From positions 1 through 26,849 of the forward strand of contig DESG01000022.1 in the NCBI GenBank assembly GCA_002361175.1: a DNA stretch of 26,849 nucleotides, read 5' to 3'. Under the pieces are notes generated by a model. The model was not told where the DNA came from. It ran no database searches and saw only the letters and a list, made by a program, of their open reading frames with translations. Each line of letters opens with the position of its first letter. Positions within the stretch are counted from its first letter, which is position 1. Shown piece after piece: positions 7,596 to 16,347 of this stretch. The position numbers and the translations under genes were made by a program. Source of the stretch: Lachnoclostridium sp. UBA3320 (GTDB taxonomy: Bacteria > Bacillota > Clostridia > Lachnospirales > Lachnospiraceae).

Positions 7596-8033
7596 ATGTT
7601 AAATATAAGATTTGGTGCAACAGATTCAACTATTACTTACGTTGATGGATTTTTCAATAGCGATTATGAAGATGAATGGTTGCTAGACCCATTTGTACAA
7701 GGAATGGTTCTTGATATTGATAAATCTAAAATTCTTAGTCCTAATTGTATTGAAAGTCCTATATTTGGACAAATACCACCAACAAGGCTATCTGGTGGTG
7801 TTAAAGCATTAATACTTATGTTAAAGACAGATGAAGAAATATGGGCAACAGCATGTGGAGACAACTGCGCTAAATGGATTACTAAAATATCTGAAATGAA
7901 AGATTTAACTATATGTCTAGAACATTTTATGAGTTTTGAAGATAACCATTTTCCTTTTCGAGATGCTAATACAGGAGAAATCTATAATGATTATTTGGAT
8001 GCTATTATTAATAAAAATGGTAAATATTATTAA
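7596..8033 (+). CDS. DUF4869 family protein
   Basis: A 145-residue soluble protein of unknown function that I recognise as DUF4869-like from the N-terminal MLNIRFG, the YEDEWLLDPFV segment, the LSGGVKALILML core and the CGDNCAKWI motif with two cysteines. No signal peptide or membrane segment is visible. A GTG at 7584 is in frame, but it overlaps the only good ribosome-binding site (GGAGG, 7586-7590), which is well placed for the ATG at 7596, so that start was chosen. Such proteins occur singly in many Lachnospiraceae genomes; nothing here defines its role. It follows the 22-codon ORF by 16 nt and converges on the CAP gene. Confidence 0.75.
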   Translation: MLNIRFGATDSTITYVDGFFNSDYEDEWLLDPFVQGMVLDIDKSKILSPNCIESPIFGQIPPTRLSGGVKALILMLKTDEEIWATACGDNCAKWITKISEMKDLTICLEHFMSFEDNHFPFRDANTGEIYNDYLDAIINKNGKYY

Positions 8034-8048
8034 ATATCATATATACAG

Positions 8049-8083
8049 CTATGCTACTATTCTATATACAAATAGTAGCATAG
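8049..8083. terminator. Hairpin between convergent genes, probable bidirectional terminator
   Basis: A perfect 13-bp inverted repeat (CTATGCTACTATT, 8049-8061; AATAGTAGCATAG, 8071-8083) with a 9-nt loop lies between the DUF4869 gene and the minus-strand CAP gene. The T-tract is poor on either side, so it may act as an RNA 3' stabiliser rather than an efficient terminator. Confidence 0.55.
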
Positions 8084-8114
8084 TTACTTACATTGACTTA
8101 CCTCTGGTTTACTC

Positions 8115-9773
8115 TTAGCTTTTTTTTACTTTTACTTTAGTAGTAAAGTTCTTCGCCATACGATTTTCAAAAGTAACTGTAGTAGTTATATTGACAGTAC
8201 CTTTTTTCTTTGCTGTAATCTTGCCTTTTTTATTCACTTTCGCAATACTTTTATTATCAGAATAATAACTTACTTTTATTTCCCCATCTTTACCTGTGAA
8301 TTTCTTTACTATTGTTGCATCCTTTGGAATCCTTAGTTCTAATTTCTTACTGTTGCCTCTTTTAATAGATATCTTTTTGTTTACCTTTATTTTTTTAAGC
8401 AGTTCCTTGTTTCTTTGTATCGGTGAAAGCTTGTTAGGACGGCTTGTGCTTTTTGGAGCAGCAGTTGATTTTGGAGTGGCAGTTGGTCTTGAGGTATCAG
8501 TTGGTCTTGGAGTAGTTGTCGGTCTTGGAGTTCTAGTCGGTCTTGGGGTATTAGTTGGTCTAGCGGTTGGAGCAGCGGTTGGAGTAGTTGTCGGTCTAGC
8601 GGTTGGAGTAGCAGTCGGTCTAGTGGTTGGAGTAGCAGTTGGTCTAGCAGTTGGAGTAGCAGTTGGTCTAGCAGTTGGAGTAGTTGTTGGAGCAGCGGTT
8701 GGAGTAGTTGTTGGTATAGTTGTTGGTGTGGCTGTTGATGCAGCTGTTGATTTTATAGTAATAAGAATATCAGCAAGCTTATTAGTACCAGAGTTAGCAG
8801 TGATAGTTGCCGTTCCAGCCTTTTGACCTGTTACAACACCAATATCTGTCACCTGTGCAACAGAAGTGTCAGAAGAAGTATATGTCACTGGATTAAGTAC
8901 CCATAATTTAAGTGTATTAGAACTATTTGCTAAATTTGCTCTCAACGTCAATTCTGTTGTATTACCTATATCAATAGTGTTGTTGCCTTCTAAAATATAT
9001 CCTTTAATATAAGAATTCTTTACTTCTATTTTTTGCATTATATTTTCCTGTGCTGTCTGCATACTTTGGTCAAGGTTCTGAGAAGCAGAGCAAAATGCTC
9101 CTGCTAGTGTATTTGGAAAATTTGCCTCTTTTGTGTAAAAATCACCAAGTCCAACATAAGTATGCTCTGGATTAATCATACTTGTATAATGTCCGGTTAC
9201 TGCTCCTGATTTTAGGTTCACCCAATCGCTCTTTTCTTCATACCATTGATTAATTCCGCTAACCATACTAGTACCCCAGTTGTATGCTAAATTCTCAGCA
9301 TTCGACTGTATATTGTTATACTGAACAGACCAAATGTCTTTTCCGTTTAACCGACTATGTCCAGATGCTAAAAAGCTATATGCTAATCCACCTTCCACAG
9401 CACGGATTCTTGCAATGCTTTCCAGGTCTTTAGACCACTTGATAGGAACATAATCGCTAGATGTTAGTATACTAGAAGGACTTGCAGGATTCGGCACATT
9501 GCCAGCTTCGCAAGCTTCTTTACGAATCTCATTAATTCGCTTTAATGCTTCTTCAGCTTGGCTGTAATAAGAGCCATAAACTCCTAACATAGTACAATCT
9601 GCTGCCGCAGTTTTTACATCTGTTTCTAAAACTGTTGCATCACCAGTTTTTGCTACGCTTTCTGCTTGTGCTTTTATGTCATTATTCTCTACATTGTATG
9701 ATATTCCTGTTAATAATGTAACTGACAGTGATGCACTAAGTAACCCTGCAATAAATTTTTTCGTTAATTTCAT
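8115..9773 (-). CDS. Secreted CAP-domain (SCP/PR-1-like) protein with Ig-like domains and Pro/Thr-rich repeat linker
   Basis: A 552-residue exported protein. Residues 1-37 form a Sec signal peptide (MKLTKKFIAGLL start, likely cleavage after AQA). Residues about 75-230 are a CAP domain: alpha-helical RINEIRKEAC, WSKDLESIARIRA, a GHSR motif, NAENLAY, and GHYTSMINPEHTYVGLG, which carries the histidine/glutamate pattern of the family cavity. Residues about 260-340 hold a Big_2-like fold (SSDTSVAQVTD..GVVTGQKAGTATITA). Residues about 340-443 are a Thr/Pro linker of 4-residue periods (TARPTATP type). A second lysine-rich Ig-like domain (NKSIAKVNKKGKITAKKKGT) ends the protein. No sortase or choline-binding anchor is seen; the basic C-terminus may bind wall polymers (inference). 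Its SD (AAAGGAG) abuts the stop of the DAHP synthase gene, 15 nt upstream. Confidence 0.88.
   Translation of the reverse strand: MKLTKKFIAGLLSASLSVTLLTGISYNVENNDIKAQAESVAKTGDATVLETDVKTAAADCTMLGVYGSYYSQAEEALKRINEIRKEACEAGNVPNPASPSSILTSSDYVPIKWSKDLESIARIRAVEGGLAYSFLASGHSRLNGKDIWSVQYNNIQSNAENLAYNWGTSMVSGINQWYEEKSDWVNLKSGAVTGHYTSMINPEHTYVGLGDFYTKEANFPNTLAGAFCSASQNLDQSMQTAQENIMQKIEVKNSYIKGYILEGNNTIDIGNTTELTLRANLANSSNTLKLWVLNPVTYTSSDTSVAQVTDIGVVTGQKAGTATITANSGTNKLADILITIKSTAASTATPTTIPTTTPTAAPTTTPTARPTATPTARPTATPTTRPTATPTARPTTTPTAAPTARPTNTPRPTRTPRPTTTPRPTDTSRPTATPKSTAAPKSTSRPNKLSPIQRNKELLKKIKVNKKISIKRGNSKKLELRIPKDATIVKKFTGKDGEIKVSYYSDNKSIAKVNKKGKITAKKKGTVNITTTVTFENRMAKNFTTKVKVKKS
8461..8748 (-). repeat. 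12-bp/24-bp tandem repeat encoding the Pro/Thr linker of the CAP protein
   Basis: About 24 units of 12 bp, each encoding a tetrapeptide of TPTx/RPTx type on the minus strand; the 24-bp dimer GGTCTAGC(G/A)GTTGGAGTAGC recurs several times on the plus strand between about 8558 and 8690. Units differ mainly at third positions. Such tandem repeats expand and contract by replication slippage in whole codons. Confidence 0.85.
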
Positions 9774-9788
9774 TTGAACTCTCCTTTC

Positions 9789-10817
9789 TTACAACCTGTC
9801 TGCAATATCGTATATAAGTTTTTCTGATTCTTCCCAACCAAGACATGCATCTGTAATTGACTTGCCATAAGTGTGTTCATGTATGCTCTGATTTCCAGGT
9901 TCAATATAGCTTTCAATCATTACGCCTTTTACAAGTTTTTTAATATCAGAAGATACAGAACGGCTATGCAGCACTTCATATATAATACGTGGCTGCTCAT
10001 TATAATGCTTACTAGAGTTAGCATGGTTGGCATCTATTATACAGGCAGGATTCTTTAAATCATGCTGTTTATAAAGTTCGTTTAAAAGCATTAAATCTTC
10101 ATAATGATAATTAGGAAGATACTGGTCATGTTTGCTTACAGCTCCACGAAGTATCGTATGGGTAAGTGGATTGCCATCTGTCTTAGCTTCATATCCACGG
10201 TATATAAATGTGTGTCCTGACTGTGCTGCAATACATGAATTAAGCATTACACTTAATGTACCGCTTGTCGGATTTTTCATACCACATGGAATATTTAGTC
10301 CGCTTATTGTAAGCCTGTGCTGTTGGTTCTCGACAGAGCGTGCACCAACGGCAACATATGAAAGTATGTCCTCTATATAGGGCCAGTTCTCAGGATAAAG
10401 CATTTCATCTGCTGCAAAAAGATGTGTTTCTTCGATTGAGCGGATATGCATTTTGCGCATTGCGATAATGCCTTCTCTAAGGTCAGGAGCTTTTTCAGGG
10501 TCAGGCTGGTGCAGGATTCCTTTATATCCTTCTCCTGTTGTACGTGGCTTGTTAGTATATATTCTTGGTATCAAAATAATTTTCTCGGCAACATTTTCCT
10601 GTATCTTTGCCAGTCTGTTGACATAGTCACACACAGCATTTTCATTATCTGCTGAACAAGGTCCTATTATAACTAAGAATTTATCTGATGCACCAGTGAT
10701 TACATCTGCAATCATTTTATCCCTTTTTGCTTTAAGTACTTTTAAATCATTTCGCAGTGGGTGTAGCTCCTTAAGTTCATCAGGTGTCATAACTGGTTTT
10801 ATATAATTAATGCTCAT
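9789..10817 (-). CDS. aroF: 3-deoxy-7-phosphoheptulonate (DAHP) synthase, class I
   Basis: First step of the shikimate pathway: condenses phosphoenolpyruvate and erythrose 4-phosphate. It is the AroF/G/H (type I-alpha) form of 342 residues, the usual length. Seen: GPCSADN (residues 52-58) with the metal-ligand Cys54, KPRTTGEGYKG (90-100) for PEP binding, SVENQQHR, GMKNPTSG (178-185), and ANHANSSK with the metal histidine. Which aromatic amino acid inhibits it cannot be told, so the symbol aroF stands for the family. It has its own near-consensus promoter (10914-10942) and a leader of about 90 nt; I saw no T-box or attenuator. The CAP gene follows 15 nt downstream in the same direction, probably in the same transcript. 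Confidence 0.94.
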   Translation of the reverse strand: MSINYIKPVMTPDELKELHPLRNDLKVLKAKRDKMIADVITGASDKFLVIIGPCSADNENAVCDYVNRLAKIQENVAEKIILIPRIYTNKPRTTGEGYKGILHQPDPEKAPDLREGIIAMRKMHIRSIEETHLFAADEMLYPENWPYIEDILSYVAVGARSVENQQHRLTISGLNIPCGMKNPTSGTLSVMLNSCIAAQSGHTFIYRGYEAKTDGNPLTHTILRGAVSKHDQYLPNYHYEDLMLLNELYKQHDLKNPACIIDANHANSSKHYNEQPRIIYEVLHSRSVSSDIKKLVKGVMIESYIEPGNQSIHEHTYGKSITDACLGWEESEKLIYDIADRL

Positions 10818-10913
10818 TAGTTAGTTTCCTTTCTTTTGTTTTATCCATTTATGGTTAAAATTTCAGCTTGAACTTATTAAAAAATATATTATTATAGAAA
10901 TAGAGACTAGTTA

Positions 10914-10942
10914 ATTCTATTCAATTTTAAACATGATGTCAA
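10914..10942 (-). promoter_or_regulatory. Sigma-A promoter for the DAHP synthase/CAP unit
   Basis: On the minus strand TTGACA (10942-10937), a 17-bp spacer and TAGAAT (10919-10914) match the consensus at 11 of 12 positions. It is divergent from the nifJ promoter in the same 297-bp gene-free interval (10818-11114), in which I see no other feature. Confidence 0.8.
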
Positions 10943-11047
10943 TATTAATTTATAAATTTTTAATAAATATGAACTAAAATGCCATTATTACTGTAAAGAA
11001 TCAAAAAATAACTCTGTAATATTTGATAAAAAATGCAAATAGTATTC

Positions 11048-11076
11048 TTTACTTTTTGTGCATTAAGTGGTAAAAT
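11048..11076 (+). promoter_or_regulatory. Promoter for nifJ
   Basis: TTTACT (11048-11053) and TAAAAT (11071-11076) are 17 bp apart, followed about 20 bp later by the strong ribosome-binding site AAGGAGG (11097-11103). Confidence 0.6.
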
Positions 11077-11114
11077 AATGTCAAGAACTTTAATATAAGG
11101 AGGAAAATATTAAG

Positions 11115-14100
11115 ATGGCTAGAGCTAAACAATCAATGGATGGAAATACCGCAGCAGCACATGTAGCATATGCATACTCAGAAGTTGCAGGTATCTATCC
11201 TATCACACCTTCAAGCCCTATGGCTGACTCTGTAGATATGTGGTCAGCAGCAGGACAGAAGAACATTTTTGGAGATACAGTTAAAGTTGTAGAGATGGAA
11301 TCAGAAGCAGGCGCTGCCGGCACAGTTCATGGTTCACTCGCAGCAGGTGCACTTACTACTACATTTACGGCATCACAGGGTCTTCTCCTTATGATTCCTA
11401 ATATGTATAAGATAGCCGCTGAACAGTTGCCAAGTGTATTCCATGTATCTGCACGTACAGTATCAACACATGCATTGAATATTTTTGGCGACCACAGTGA
11501 CGTATATGCGTGCCGTCAGACAGGTTTTGCTATGCTCGCTGAGACTAATCCACAGGAAGTTATGGACTTAAGCCCAGTTGCACATCTTGCAGCTATAGAG
11601 GGCAAAGTTCCATTTATTAACTTCTTTGATGGTTTCCGTACATCTCATGAAATCCAGAAAATTGAAAAATGGGACTATGAGGACCTTAAAGAAATGTGCA
11701 ATATGGAAGCAGTAGAAGAGTTCCGTAAGCACGCACTTAATCCAGAGCATCCATCATCACGTGGTTCACATGAGAATGGTGATATATTCTTCCAGCACCG
11801 TGAAGCATGTAATAAGGTTTATGATGAGCTTCCAGCAGTTGTTGAGAAGTATATGGGCAAGATAAATGAAAAGCTTGGCACAGATTATGGCTTATTCAAC
11901 TACTATGGCGCTCCTGATGCAGAACGTGTGATTATTGCAATGGGTTCTATCTGTGATGTTGCAGAAGAAGTTATTGACTATCTGATGGCAGCTGGTGAGA
12001 AAGTAGGACTTGTCAAGGTACGTCTGTATCGCCCATGGTCTTCAGAAGCTATTCTTAAAGTAATTCCTAAGACAGCTAAGAAGATTGCAGTGCTTGACCG
12101 TACAAAAGAGCCAGGTTCACTTGGCGATCCTCTTTTCCTTGATGTAGCTACTACTTTACGTGAAGCAGGACTTAATGATATCGTGCTTACAGGCGGACGT
12201 TATGGTCTTGGTTCAAAGGATACACCTCCTTCATCTGTATTTGCAGTATACAAAGAGTTAGAGAAGGATGAGCCTAAGAGCCGCTTTACAATCGGTATTG
12301 TAGATGATGTAACTAACTTAAGTCTTCCAGAGGTTAAGCCAGCTCCTATTACATCAGCACCAGGAACAAAAGAGTGCAAATTCTGGGGTCTTGGCGGAGA
12401 TGGTACAGTTGGTGCTAACAAGAACTCTACAAAGATTATCGGCGACCACACAGACAAGTATATACAGGCTTACTTCCAGTATGACTCAAAGAAAACAGGT
12501 GGTGTAACAATTTCACATCTTCGTTTTGGTGACAATCCTATAAAGAGCCCATACTACATCAATCAAGCTGATTTTGTTGCATGTCACAACCCTTCTTATG
12601 TAGTTAATGGATTTAAGATGGTACAAGATGTTAAGCCAGGCGGTGTATTTATGATTAACTGCCAGTGGTCTGATGAAGAGCTTGAATCTAAGTTAGATGC
12701 TGCTGCTAAGAAGTACATTGCTGATAACAATATCCAGCTCTATACAATCAACGCTATTGATAAAGCTATTGAGATTGGTATGGGTAAACGTACTAATACA
12801 ATTTTACAGTCTGCATTCTTTAAACTGGCTGATATTATGCCTATTGATGATGCTGTTGACTATATGAAACAGGCAGCTAAAAAGTCATACAGCAAAAAGG
12901 GTGATGCAGTAGTTGAGATGAACTACAAAGCTATTGATGCTGGTGTAGATGCTACACATAAAGTAGAGATTCCTGATTCATGGAAGAATCCAGAACCAGA
13001 TGCTCCTGCTAAAGAACTTACAGGACGTCCAGAAGTTGTTAAATTAGTTAAAGACCTTATGGAGCCAATCTCCAAGATGGATGGTGACAGCCTTCCTGTA
13101 TCAGCATTTATTAACAATCCTGATGGACAGTTTGAGACAGGTGCTTCTGCATATGAGAAACGTGGTACAGCTGTAACAGTTCCTACATGGGACCCTGAGA
13201 AGTGCGTACAGTGTAATAACTGCGCATTTGTATGTTCACATGCTACAATACGTCCGTTCCTTCTGACAGAAGAAGAGAAAAATGCTGCTCCTGACAATAT
13301 TAAGACAGCTGCTGATAAATCAAAGAAGACAAACTATCTGTTTACAATGAGTGTATCACCTCTTGACTGTATGGGATGTGGTGAGTGTGTAACAGTATGT
13401 CCTGCTGAAGGTGCTATTAAGATGGTTCCACAGGCAGAAGAGTCTGATGAGCAGCCAGTATTTGACTATCTTGTTGAAAATGTTGGAAAGAAAGACAGCG
13501 GATTTGCTGACACAACACCAAAAGGAAGCCAGTACAACCAGCCACTCCTTGAGTTCTCAGGAAGCTGCGCAGGATGTGCAGAGACATCTTATGCACGTCT
13601 TATCACACAGCTTTTCGGCGAGCAGATGTATATTTCAAATGCAACAGGATGTTCATCAATTTGGGGCAACCCTGCAGCAACAGCACCTTATACAGTAAAC
13701 AAGGATTCAAAGAAAGGCCCAGCATGGTCTAACTCACTGTTTGAGGACAATGCAGAACATGGTCTTGGTATGCATATAGGTCAGAAGTACCTCCGTGACC
13801 AAGCTATTAGATTTGTACAGGCTTGTGCAGCTTCTGACAAAGCTTCAGATGAACTTAAAGCTGTAGTAGATAAGTTTATTGAAACAAAAGATGATACAAA
13901 GGCTAATGCAGAAGCAACAAAGGCTCTTATACCTGAACTTGAAAAGGCAGCAGAAGCTGGCTGTCCTGACGCAAAAGCAGCACTCGCTAAGAAAGATTAC
14001 CTCAGCAAAAAATCTGTATGGATTTTCGGTGGTGACGGTTGGGCATATGATATCGGCTTTGGCGGACTTGACCATGTACTTGCATCAGGTGAAAATGTCA

Positions 14101-14666
14101 ATGTAATGGTATTTGATACAGAAATGTATTCTAATACAGGCGGACAGGCATCTAAAGCTTCAAATATCGGCGAAGTATGCCAGTTTGCAGCAGCAGGTAA
14201 AGAGATAGGAAAGAAGAGTCTTGCTGAAATCGCTATGAGCTATGGCTATGTATATGTAGCACAGATTGCACTTGGCGCTAATCCTGCACAGGCAGTTAAA
14301 GCTATAACAGAAGCAGAAGCTTATAATGGTCCTTCACTTATCATCGGTTACGCACCATGCGAACTTCACGGTATTGCTAAGGGTGGCATGAACCACTGCC
14401 AGGATGAGATGAAGAAAGCTGTTAAGTCAGGTTACTGGAACTTGTTCTCATTTAACCCTGCACTTAAAGCAGAAGGAAAGAATCCATTTACTCTTTCATC
14501 TAAAGAGGGCGATGGTTCATATCAGGAATTCCTTAACAATGAATCACGTTATACACGTCTTATTAAGCCGTTCCCAGAGCGTGCTGAAAAACTCTTCAAA
14601 GAGTCAGAAGAAGCTGCAAAGGCACGTTATGAGCATTTACAGAGATTAGTTGAGCTTTATAAATAA
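11115..14666 (+). CDS. nifJ: Pyruvate:ferredoxin (flavodoxin) oxidoreductase
   Basis: Oxidises pyruvate to acetyl-CoA and CO2 with reduction of ferredoxin, the central fermentative node of a strict anaerobe; cytosolic. It is the single-chain form with 1183 residues. Order seen: N-terminal pyruvate/TPP domain (ITPSSPMAD near residue 30), a GDHSDVYACRQTGFAML segment, the central domain, two ferredoxin-type 4Fe-4S motifs (CVQCNNCAFVC from Cys697; CMGCGECVTVCP from Cys752), a further cluster/TPP region (SGSCAGCAETSYARL, NATGCSSIWG), the TPP-Mg motif GGDGWAYDIGFGG from residue 972, and NTGGQASK. Codon choice is cleaner than in neighbouring genes, with few rare codons, as expected for a highly expressed protein. 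It is monocistronic between its own promoter and a strong terminator. Confidence 0.97.
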   Translation: MARAKQSMDGNTAAAHVAYAYSEVAGIYPITPSSPMADSVDMWSAAGQKNIFGDTVKVVEMESEAGAAGTVHGSLAAGALTTTFTASQGLLLMIPNMYKIAAEQLPSVFHVSARTVSTHALNIFGDHSDVYACRQTGFAMLAETNPQEVMDLSPVAHLAAIEGKVPFINFFDGFRTSHEIQKIEKWDYEDLKEMCNMEAVEEFRKHALNPEHPSSRGSHENGDIFFQHREACNKVYDELPAVVEKYMGKINEKLGTDYGLFNYYGAPDAERVIIAMGSICDVAEEVIDYLMAAGEKVGLVKVRLYRPWSSEAILKVIPKTAKKIAVLDRTKEPGSLGDPLFLDVATTLREAGLNDIVLTGGRYGLGSKDTPPSSVFAVYKELEKDEPKSRFTIGIVDDVTNLSLPEVKPAPITSAPGTKECKFWGLGGDGTVGANKNSTKIIGDHTDKYIQAYFQYDSKKTGGVTISHLRFGDNPIKSPYYINQADFVACHNPSYVVNGFKMVQDVKPGGVFMINCQWSDEELESKLDAAAKKYIADNNIQLYTINAIDKAIEIGMGKRTNTILQSAFFKLADIMPIDDAVDYMKQAAKKSYSKKGDAVVEMNYKAIDAGVDATHKVEIPDSWKNPEPDAPAKELTGRPEVVKLVKDLMEPISKMDGDSLPVSAFINNPDGQFETGASAYEKRGTAVTVPTWDPEKCVQCNNCAFVCSHATIRPFLLTEEEKNAAPDNIKTAADKSKKTNYLFTMSVSPLDCMGCGECVTVCPAEGAIKMVPQAEESDEQPVFDYLVENVGKKDSGFADTTPKGSQYNQPLLEFSGSCAGCAETSYARLITQLFGEQMYISNATGCSSIWGNPAATAPYTVNKDSKKGPAWSNSLFEDNAEHGLGMHIGQKYLRDQAIRFVQACAASDKASDELKAVVDKFIETKDDTKANAEATKALIPELEKAAEAGCPDAKAALAKKDYLSKKSVWIFGGDGWAYDIGFGGLDHVLASGENVNVMVFDTEMYSNTGGQASKASNIGEVCQFAAAGKEIGKKSLAEIAMSYGYVYVAQIALGANPAQAVKAITEAEAYNGPSLIIGYAPCELHGIAKGGMNHCQDEMKKAVKSGYWNLFSFNPALKAEGKNPFTLSSKEGDGSYQEFLNNESRYTRLIKPFPERAEKLFKESEEAAKARYEHLQRLVELYK

Positions 14667-14699
14667 GACTTCTAGCATATAATATATATTCTGATTTTT

Positions 14700-14733
14700 A
14701 AAGACTGCCATGCTATGTATGGCAGTCTTTTTA
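14700..14733 (+). terminator. Rho-independent terminator of nifJ
   Basis: A perfect 12-bp stem (AAAGACTGCCAT, 14700-14711; ATGGCAGTCTTT, 14719-14730) with a 7-nt loop runs into TTTTT. It lies in the interval between nifJ and the convergent trpB gene. Confidence 0.92.
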
Positions 14734-14799
14734 AAATTCTTATACTATAATTATTGGCAGAAATTTAGAAAATATACTAAATTGTAATAGAATCTTTTT

Positions 14800-16179
14800 T
14801 TATTTCATTATTTTTGGAAGCTTTGCTAAACTTTTTGCAATATCCTCATCTGTAGGAATATAATCTGTCATTCTTCCATCATTAAATGCTTCATAAGCAT
14901 ACATATCAAAGTAACCTGTACCAGTCAATCCAAATACAATGTTCTTTTCCTCGCCAGTTTCTTTGCACTTCATTGCTTCGTCAATAGCTACACGTATAGC
15001 ATGGCTGCTTTCTGGTGCTGGTAAAATTCCTTCTACTTTGGCAAATTTTTCAGCAGCTTCAAATACTGCTGTCTGCTCTACACTCCTTGCCTCCATAAAA
15101 CCATCATCATAAAGTTGTGAAAGTACAGAACTCATTCCATGATAGCGTAGCCCACCAGCATGATTAGGTGATGGCATAAAGCTGCTGCCAAGTGTATACA
15201 TTTTTGCAAGTGGACAGATTGCGCCAGTGTCACAAAAGTCATATGCATATTTTCCTCTTGTGAAGCTAGGGCATGATGCAGGTTCTACTGCAATAAACTG
15301 GTAATCAGCTTCGCCCCTGAGCTTCTCGCCCATAAACGGTGAAATTAATCCGCCTAGGTTAGAGCCACCACCAGCACAGCCTATAATAACATCTGGTTTT
15401 ATATCATATTTATCCAATGCTGCTTTTGTTTCTAAACCAATAACTGACTGATGTAACAGTACCTGCGAAAGCACAGAACCTAATACATAGCGGTAGCCTT
15501 CCTGTGAGGTTGCTGCTTCAACAGCTTCAGAGATTGCGCATCCTAAGCTGCCGTTGGTATCAGGAAACTCTGCAAGAATTTTTTTGCCTACTTCTGTAGT
15601 AGAAGAAGGGGATGGTGTTACGTTTGCGCCATAGGTACGCATTACTTCACGGCGGAAAGGTTTCTGTTCATAAGAAACTTTTACCATGTATACTTGGCAG
15701 TCAAGCCCTAAAAATGCACATGCCATGGAAAGAGCTGTTCCCCATTGACCTGCACCTGTCTCAGTAGTAACACCTTTTAAGCCCTGATTTTTTGCATAGT
15801 ATGCTTGTGCAATAGCAGAGTTTAACTTGTGGCTGCCTGATGTATTGTTTCCTTCAAATTTATAATAAATCCTTGCTGGAGTCCCAAGGGCACGTTCTAA
15901 GTGGTAAGCACGCACCAGTGGGGATGGACGATACATCTTGTAAAACTGGAGTATGTCATCAGGTATGTCAAAGTATGCTGTAGTATCGTCTAATTCCTGC
16001 TTTGCAAGCTCTGTACAAAATACGCCGCTTAATTCTTCCAGTGTCATAGGGTTGCCAGTACCAGGATTTAAAAGTGGTGCTGGCTTATTTTTCATATCTG
16101 CTCGCACATTGTACCACTGTTTTGGCATCTCATGTTCTTCTAAATAAATTTTATAAGGTATTTTCTGACTTGGTTTCAT
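14800..16179 (-). CDS. trpB: TrpB2-type tryptophan synthase beta chain (orphan)
   Basis: PLP enzyme expected to join indole and serine to give tryptophan. At 459 residues, with the long N-terminal extension (KIYLEEHEMPKQWYNVRADM) and YRPSPLVRAYHLE, it is the TrpB2 subtype rather than the roughly 400-residue TrpB1. The PLP lysine is Lys118 in GSHKLNSA, the substrate-carboxylate loop is ETGAGQWG (140-147) and the phosphate loop is CAGGGSN (268-274). No trpA or other trp gene is next to it, as is usual for TrpB2, which generally works without a TrpA partner and may salvage indole (known for the subtype; not shown here). A GAAAGGAAG ribosome-binding site precedes the ATG, and a clear promoter lies 37-65 bp upstream. 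Confidence 0.93.
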   Translation of the reverse strand: MKPSQKIPYKIYLEEHEMPKQWYNVRADMKNKPAPLLNPGTGNPMTLEELSGVFCTELAKQELDDTTAYFDIPDDILQFYKMYRPSPLVRAYHLERALGTPARIYYKFEGNNTSGSHKLNSAIAQAYYAKNQGLKGVTTETGAGQWGTALSMACAFLGLDCQVYMVKVSYEQKPFRREVMRTYGANVTPSPSSTTEVGKKILAEFPDTNGSLGCAISEAVEAATSQEGYRYVLGSVLSQVLLHQSVIGLETKAALDKYDIKPDVIIGCAGGGSNLGGLISPFMGEKLRGEADYQFIAVEPASCPSFTRGKYAYDFCDTGAICPLAKMYTLGSSFMPSPNHAGGLRYHGMSSVLSQLYDDGFMEARSVEQTAVFEAAEKFAKVEGILPAPESSHAIRVAIDEAMKCKETGEEKNIVFGLTGTGYFDMYAYEAFNDGRMTDYIPTDEDIAKSLAKLPKIMK

Positions 16180-16208
16180 GTGTTTCTTCCTTTCATAAAA
16201 TTATAAAT

Positions 16209-16245
16209 CTTGTGTATTATAGCACAGTTTTTTTCTGTTCACAAG
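16209..16245 (-). promoter_or_regulatory. trpB promoter embedded in nested inverted repeats
   Basis: On the minus strand TTGTGA (16244-16239), 17 bp and TATAAT (16221-16216) with the TGC extended -10 form a strong promoter. The same DNA holds two nested inverted repeats: CTTGTG/CACAAG at 16209-16214 and 16240-16245, and ACAG/CTGT around a T-run inside. The outer arms flank both promoter boxes, a good geometry for a repressor site. Confidence 0.7.
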
Positions 16246-16347
16246 GTTAATACTGATTTAAGATAGTGTAACTTTACTTGGGATATGAAAACATATATAT
16301 TGTGCTATTTTTTAAATATGATGTAATATATACGAACTTAGATTAGC

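Noticed and set aside
8461..8748. CRISPR array
   Set aside because: The units are 12 bp, contiguous, without spacers, and lie in a coding frame as Thr/Pro tetrapeptides.
8296..8826. Plus-strand ORF of 176 codons made of Gly/Val repeats
   Set aside because: It is the antisense reading of the Pro/Thr-repeat codons of the CAP gene; the repeat keeps stops out on both strands. No ribosome-binding site fits, and the minus-strand protein has a signal peptide and recognisable domains.
10818..11114. T-box or attenuator ahead of the DAHP synthase gene
   Set aside because: No T-box TGGNACC-like bulge sequence, specifier arm or terminator hairpin could be recognised in the roughly 90-nt leader.
14800..16179. 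Classical TrpB1 of a tryptophan operon
   Set aside because: Length of 459 residues, the N-terminal extension and lack of neighbouring trp genes point to TrpB2.
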